DNA of 19,028 bases, taken from Methanobacteriota archaeon. Lineage in GTDB: Archaea > Thermoplasmatota > Poseidoniia > Poseidoniales > Thalassarchaeaceae. The notes beneath the pieces are model-generated. The model saw nothing but the letters and a program-made list of their open reading frames with translations, made no database searches and was not told where the DNA came from. Numbering within the stretch: position 1 is the stretch's first letter; each line of letters starts with the position of its first letter. Below are positions 15,735 through 19,028 of the stretch, one piece after another. Position numbers and translations under genes: made by a program. The stretch spans positions 1 to 19,028 of the forward strand of contig PBPH01000048.1 of NCBI GenBank assembly GCA_002725475.1, written 5' to 3'.

Positions 15735-16658
15735 ATGGAGAGCGAGGCAGGTGATATTACGCGGGTTAGTACCGCTCAATTACAAGCTATTGAAAACCAA
15801 CTTTTCAGTTTAGTTAGGCAACAAGCCAAGCGAAATCACCCGATCGAATTACCTCGCCCTGACTTTTGGACTCAAGTATCAGTTCTTCTAACCAGTATTG
15901 ATACTGAACTAGCTGAAATAGGAAGAAATGAAGGTTGGAGTGTTAAAGCTGTCAACCTAAGTAGAAGGCAGGGGAATGTGAGAAGAGCTGTTGCTGACCT
16001 CACCCAACATCGCCTAACTTCGTTTGTTAGGCACGCTTCTGCTGATAATCTCACTTTGGCCCCATTAGGTGACGCTCTTGGTGAATCGAAAAAGAATCTC
16101 GCGCCACTTGATTGGCAGCGACATGATGTTTCAGAAAGGGCGTTCTACGAAGGATTGAATGAATTGATTGAGAAATATAAGCATCAAGTTTCATGGAATG
16201 TATTGCAACAAGGACTTCTAGCAGAAGTGGAAAATACTCCTACAGTGAAACCAGGAACTACTCAATTGGACTCATTTGTGAAACAAGAAGGGGGGCTAAC
16301 TGGAGAGGGGCCACCGAAAATTAAGGTTGAAGAATCTGAGAAACCACCCTATGACGACCCCGATGAAGATGAGGAAGACAGGATCGCTAGAATGAGTGCG
16401 TATCCTACATCTGGGATGTTGGCAAATGATCTTCCTGCAAACTCTGCAACTGAAAGCACAACCCCTAGTGAAGAAAATGAGGATAGCGCTTTGAACAAAA
16501 ATTTGATTCGAATTAAAATCTTACAAGATCTTCCTGAACCAATTATTGATGCTGAAGGTAATGAATTGGAATTAATGTCTGGCGACATAGAATTCTGTGA
16601 TTCAGACTACGCTTCTGGACTAATAGCTGCAGGGTTAGCCGAAGAGGCAAGCCTCTGA
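15735..16658 (+). CDS. DNA replication factor GINS, GINS51-type
   Basis: A 307-residue protein and the only clear gene on the + strand. ATG 15735 directly follows an in-frame TAA, so no longer start exists. Residues about 15-160 resemble the helical GINS A domain (LPRPDFWTQVSVLL, then NVRRAVADLTQHRLTSFVRH). Residues about 175-250 are an acidic disordered linker. Residues about 255-305 match the small GINS B domain, whose usual pattern is a V/I-R-v-L-x-D-x-P start and a GD-x-x-x-L end; here it reads RIKILQDLPEPIIDAEGNEL then GLIAAGLAEE. The A-then-B order is the GINS51 arrangement. GINS joins MCM and a Cdc45/RecJ-like protein in the archaeal replicative helicase. The B domain lacks the usual FVGPDG core, so similarity is weak there, and the linker is long. 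Confidence 0.7.
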   Translation: MESEAGDITRVSTAQLQAIENQLFSLVRQQAKRNHPIELPRPDFWTQVSVLLTSIDTELAEIGRNEGWSVKAVNLSRRQGNVRRAVADLTQHRLTSFVRHASADNLTLAPLGDALGESKKNLAPLDWQRHDVSERAFYEGLNELIEKYKHQVSWNVLQQGLLAEVENTPTVKPGTTQLDSFVKQEGGLTGEGPPKIKVEESEKPPYDDPDEDEEDRIARMSAYPTSGMLANDLPANSATESTTPSEENEDSALNKNLIRIKILQDLPEPIIDAEGNELELMSGDIEFCDSDYASGLIAAGLAEEASL

Positions 16659-16688
16659 TTATTATACAATCAATAACCAAACTTGAGT

Positions 16689-17021
16689 TTAAGTTACATT
16701 TCTTAATGTAATTTCAATCGTAACTGTATCTGGTATTTCCAGACCATGAACGACTCTTTGGAGAACGGCCTCATCCTTAGCAGAATTGATTTCCAACTCA
16801 ATCAGACGCTTGTGTACCCTCATTTCCCAGTGATCCCAAGTTTCACAACCTTCACCGTCTGGACTTTTGCGGCACGGAACCACAAGACGTCTTGTAGGTA
16901 GAGGGATTGGACCCCTCATCGATACACCAGTCTGTTCTGAAATATTCTTGATCCCACTGCATAGTGAGTCAACGTGTTCGTGATTTAGGCCTGTGACCTT
17001 GATAGCTGTGATGCTTGCCAT
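16689..17021 (-). CDS. rps10: Small ribosomal subunit protein S10 (uS10)
   Basis: A 110-residue protein. ATG 17021 is chosen over the in-frame TTG 17033 because GGGT lies six bases upstream and the protein then begins like other S10s. Archaeal S10 hallmarks are RGPIPLPTRRLVVPCRKSP, DGEG, and a WEMRVHKRLIEL segment, ending in VTIEITL. It binds the 30S head. Its start is 42 bases after the EF-1A stop on the same strand, the conserved archaeal tuf-rps10 order, so both are probably one transcript. It converges on the GINS gene with a 30-base gap in which no clear terminator is visible. Confidence 0.95.
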   Translation of the reverse strand: MASITAIKVTGLNHEHVDSLCSGIKNISEQTGVSMRGPIPLPTRRLVVPCRKSPDGEGCETWDHWEMRVHKRLIELEINSAKDEAVLQRVVHGLEIPDTVTIEITLRNVT

Positions 17022-17063
17022 GAGGATACCCAACCTGAATTGTTATCCTCTGCTAATTTGCAA

Positions 17064-18353
17064 TCACTTTTTCTCAATCTTCATGCACACGCCAGCGGCC
17101 ACGGTCTTACCCATGTCACGGATAGCGAATCGAGATAGTTCTGGGAACGTATCTGCTTGCTCAATCGCCATTGGCTTAGTTGGTGCAAAGCGAACTAGAC
17201 ATGCATCTCCAGTTACAAGGAAGTCAGGGTTAGCTGTCTTCTCTCCTTTGCTGGTCTTCTCTAGCAACTCAGCAAAACGAACTGCAACTTGAGCTGTGTG
17301 AGCGTGGAATACTGGTGTGTATCCTGCTCCGATTGCCTTTGGAATATCCATCAACTGAATTTGACCAACGAAGGTCTCATCGTGTCGGACATACATTGGA
17401 GGGTTATCGGTGTAACCAGCAACGTCACCACGGCGTATGTCTGTAGCTGACAGACCACGCACGTTGAATCCTACGTTGTCACCTGGTTCTGCACGATCCA
17501 CAACTGTGTGGTGCATCTCGATTGATTTCACTTCAGCGGACTGCTCGCTTGGATTGAACTGAACGGTCTTTCCTGAGTGTAGAACTCCTGTCTCAACCTT
17601 TCCGACTGGAACTGTACCAATTCCGCCAATCTTGTAGACGTCCTGAATAGGCAATCGAAGTGGCTTATCAACTGGCTTTGGAGGCATCTGAACTGCATCA
17701 ATTGCTTCAAAGAGTGTCATTCCACTATACCAAGACATGTTTTCAGTCTTGTTGAAGATATTGTCACCAGCAAGAGAACTGCCTGCAATGAAGGTAACCT
17801 TTGAAGGGTCAAATCCTGCCATCTTCAACAAGTTACTTACTTCTTCAACAACCTCATTGTAGCGCTTTTCTGAGTAATCTACACCAGAAATGTCCATCTT
17901 ATTGACATTGACGATTAGTTCCTTAACACCCAAAACACGGGCTAGGAAGGTGTGCTCCTTAGTCTGAGCATTTACACCATCGTTAGCCGCAACACAGAGA
18001 ACTGCTGCGTCTGCTTGGCTAGTACCAGTAATCATGTTCTTGACGAAATCTCGGTGACCTGGCGCATCAATGACGGTGAAGTAATAGTTAGGAGTGTAAA
18101 ACTCCTTGTGTGCAACGTCGATAGTAATTCCACGTTCTCTCTCTTCCTTCAATCCGTCCATTACGTAGGCGAATCCGAATCCTGCCTTTCCTCTCTCAGC
18201 AGCTTCCTGCTCGAACTTCTCAATTACGTGAGGCTCGATGTGTCCGCTGTCTAGCATTAAACGACCTACTGTGGTCGATTTGCCGTGGTCTACGTGACCT
18301 ACGAACACGATATTCAGGTGCGGCTTGCTCTTATCTTCCCATTGTGAACCCAT
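17064..18353 (-). CDS. tuf: Translation elongation factor 1-alpha (EF-1A)
   Basis: A 429-residue GTPase that delivers aminoacyl-tRNA to the ribosome. ATG 18353 is preceded by AAGGAG about nine bases upstream. Motifs in order: P-loop GHVDHGKST (19-27), an effector-region RGITID (74-79), DAPGH (96-100), NKMD (151-154) and GSSLAGDN, followed by the two beta-barrel domains. Length and the long insertion after the P-loop (SGHIEPHVIEKFEQEAAERG) are the archaeal/eukaryotic type, not bacterial EF-Tu. It is followed by rps10. EF-2, usually nearby in other archaea, is not the upstream neighbour here. The 114-base upstream gap carries a seven-G tract (18390-18396) and GGTCG-containing repeats but no clear TATA box. 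Confidence 0.97.
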   Translation of the reverse strand: MGSQWEDKSKPHLNIVFVGHVDHGKSTTVGRLMLDSGHIEPHVIEKFEQEAAERGKAGFGFAYVMDGLKEERERGITIDVAHKEFYTPNYYFTVIDAPGHRDFVKNMITGTSQADAAVLCVAANDGVNAQTKEHTFLARVLGVKELIVNVNKMDISGVDYSEKRYNEVVEEVSNLLKMAGFDPSKVTFIAGSSLAGDNIFNKTENMSWYSGMTLFEAIDAVQMPPKPVDKPLRLPIQDVYKIGGIGTVPVGKVETGVLHSGKTVQFNPSEQSAEVKSIEMHHTVVDRAEPGDNVGFNVRGLSATDIRRGDVAGYTDNPPMYVRHDETFVGQIQLMDIPKAIGAGYTPVFHAHTAQVAVRFAELLEKTSKGEKTANPDFLVTGDACLVRFAPTKPMAIEQADTFPELSRFAIRDMGKTVAAGVCMKIEKK

Positions 18354-18467
18354 GGTTATACACTCCTTTGTGAGTGACTCGCCGAACGACCCCCCCTATT
18401 TGAACTACACGCCAGCGAGCGACCGCAAATAGAGGTGTGAAAACGCATAACTGAAAGCCAAATTGCC

Positions 18468-19028
18468 TCATTTATACTTGAGCACAATCTGTAATTCAAG
18501 TATTTCTGCGTTGTGTTGTTCAGTATTGAGTACTTGTACCGTCCATTGACCATCCAAATAAGTACGAAAATCTCCAGTGCCTGAAGTCATCGTGACACAG
18601 TAATTATCATCTGAACAATCTGAGTCGGTTTGTTGCTCATCTGAATTAGCACTGCTGTTACGTACCTCCTCGTCAGTTTGATTGAAGAAATATAGATCCA
18701 TCCTGTTATCAAGTTCAAAACCCAATCCAGCACCGGGGTCCTTTTTGGGATAGACAAGTCTTGCTTTGAATTGATTCAACTTTAGTGAATTTTCTAAATC
18801 ATAGATTAAAGGTGCTGTGAATTCTTCTCTCGGATTGTCTGCTGAATTATTTCTACCAATCTCGATATCACTCCATTTTGCTCGAGCGTTCACATATACC
18901 CATGTATCTTCAGAAGATGACATTCCTTGGTCATCAGTAACAGTAAGTTGAATTCTCCACTCACCAGGAGATACATCCCATTGGTAAGTCTCTCCAGTGG
19001 CGTCAACATCATTTGTCTTGTCCCCATC
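18468..19028 (-). CDS. C-terminal part of a secreted protein with PKD-like and P-domain-like modules (5' end beyond window)
   Basis: The frame is open from the window edge to TGA 18468, giving 186 visible residues. The ATG at 18923 is internal, because the reading frame upstream is clearly coding. The first ~50 visible residues (GEWRIQLTVTDDQGMSSSED, then TWVYVNA) are the end of a PKD-like Ig fold. The remainder resembles a P-domain-type beta sandwich, ending in DGQWTVQVLNTEQHNAEILE and then LQIVLKYK, similar to the C-terminal P domains of subtilisin-like proteases and related exoproteins. There is no membrane anchor at this end. Whether the missing N-terminal part is a protease, another enzyme or an adhesin cannot be told. 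Confidence 0.75.
   Translation of the reverse strand, partial: DGDKTNDVDATGETYQWDVSPGEWRIQLTVTDDQGMSSSEDTWVYVNARAKWSDIEIGRNNSADNPREEFTAPLIYDLENSLKLNQFKARLVYPKKDPGAGLGFELDNRMDLYFFNQTDEEVRNSSANSDEQQTDSDCSDDNYCVTMTSGTGDFRTYLDGQWTVQVLNTEQHNAEILELQIVLKYK

Noticed and set aside
18356..18553. Small minus-strand open frame upstream of EF-1A
   Set aside because: It overlaps the end of the secreted-protein gene in another frame and the EF-1A leader, with no recognisable content or ribosome site.
18468..18923. Complete small gene starting at ATG 18923
   Set aside because: The frame continues open and PKD-like to the window edge, so this ATG is internal.
1..19028. Mobile element, prophage or defence island
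   Set aside because: No transposase, integrase, terminal repeats, nuclease or phage structural gene is visible, and the tRNA has no adjacent duplicated 3' end.

Overview
The window looks like a chromosome segment of a marine planktonic archaeon, most likely Marine Group II (Candidatus Poseidoniales, Thermoplasmatota). Direct support for Archaea is an archaeal/eukaryotic-type elongation factor 1-alpha followed by ribosomal protein S10, a GINS51-type replication factor (A domain, then B domain), a Leu tRNA with a long variable arm, and TATA-like elements upstream of several genes. The Marine Group II assignment rests on family knowledge: very large secreted proteins with thrombospondin type 3 (TSP3) calcium repeats, a SAP domain, and a C-terminal tail of the form GLPxGWTxEQWxYYGxxW. 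I could not test it by search.

Layout, left to right. Only the GINS gene is on the + strand. (1) 28-2586: surface protein with signal peptide, beta-propeller-like head, about nine TSP3 repeats, one membrane helix and a cytoplasmic SAP domain plus Trp-rich tail. (2) 2669-5200: very long Glu/Arg-rich coiled-coil protein with a Pro/Gly-rich tail. (3) 5375-6277: two translationally coupled small genes, a winged-helix regulator followed by a triple zinc-ribbon protein. (4) 6336-9038: heavy-metal P1B ATPase, preceded by overlapping perfect palindromes on its TATA element. (5) 9178-9262: tRNA-Leu(CAA). (6) 9291-15593: secreted, sequon-rich 2100-residue protein with a C-terminal membrane anchor. (7) 15735-16658: GINS51, divergent from the giant gene. 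(8) 16689-18353: rps10 and tuf (EF-1A). (9) 18468-19028: the C-terminal part of another secreted protein (PKD-like then P-domain-like), cut by the window edge.

How the parts may work together. EF-1A and S10 form the conserved archaeal tuf-rps10 pair, here without EF-2 directly upstream. The metal ATPase, the winged-helix regulator and the zinc-ribbon protein lie in sequence on one strand and may form a metal-homeostasis unit. Three of the nine protein genes encode surface proteins with beta-rich ectodomains, and the coiled-coil protein sits beside one of them, so an envelope or scaffold role is possible but unproven.

No CRISPR array, insertion sequence, integrase, phage gene or recognised defence system is visible. 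No gene-free stretch exceeds 300 bases; the largest gaps are 5201-5374 (174), 15594-15734 (141), 9039-9177 (139) and 18354-18467 (114), and their contents are given below. The least conventional items are the membrane protein pairing TSP3 repeats outside with a SAP domain inside, the giant coiled-coil protein, and the palindromes over the ATPase promoter.
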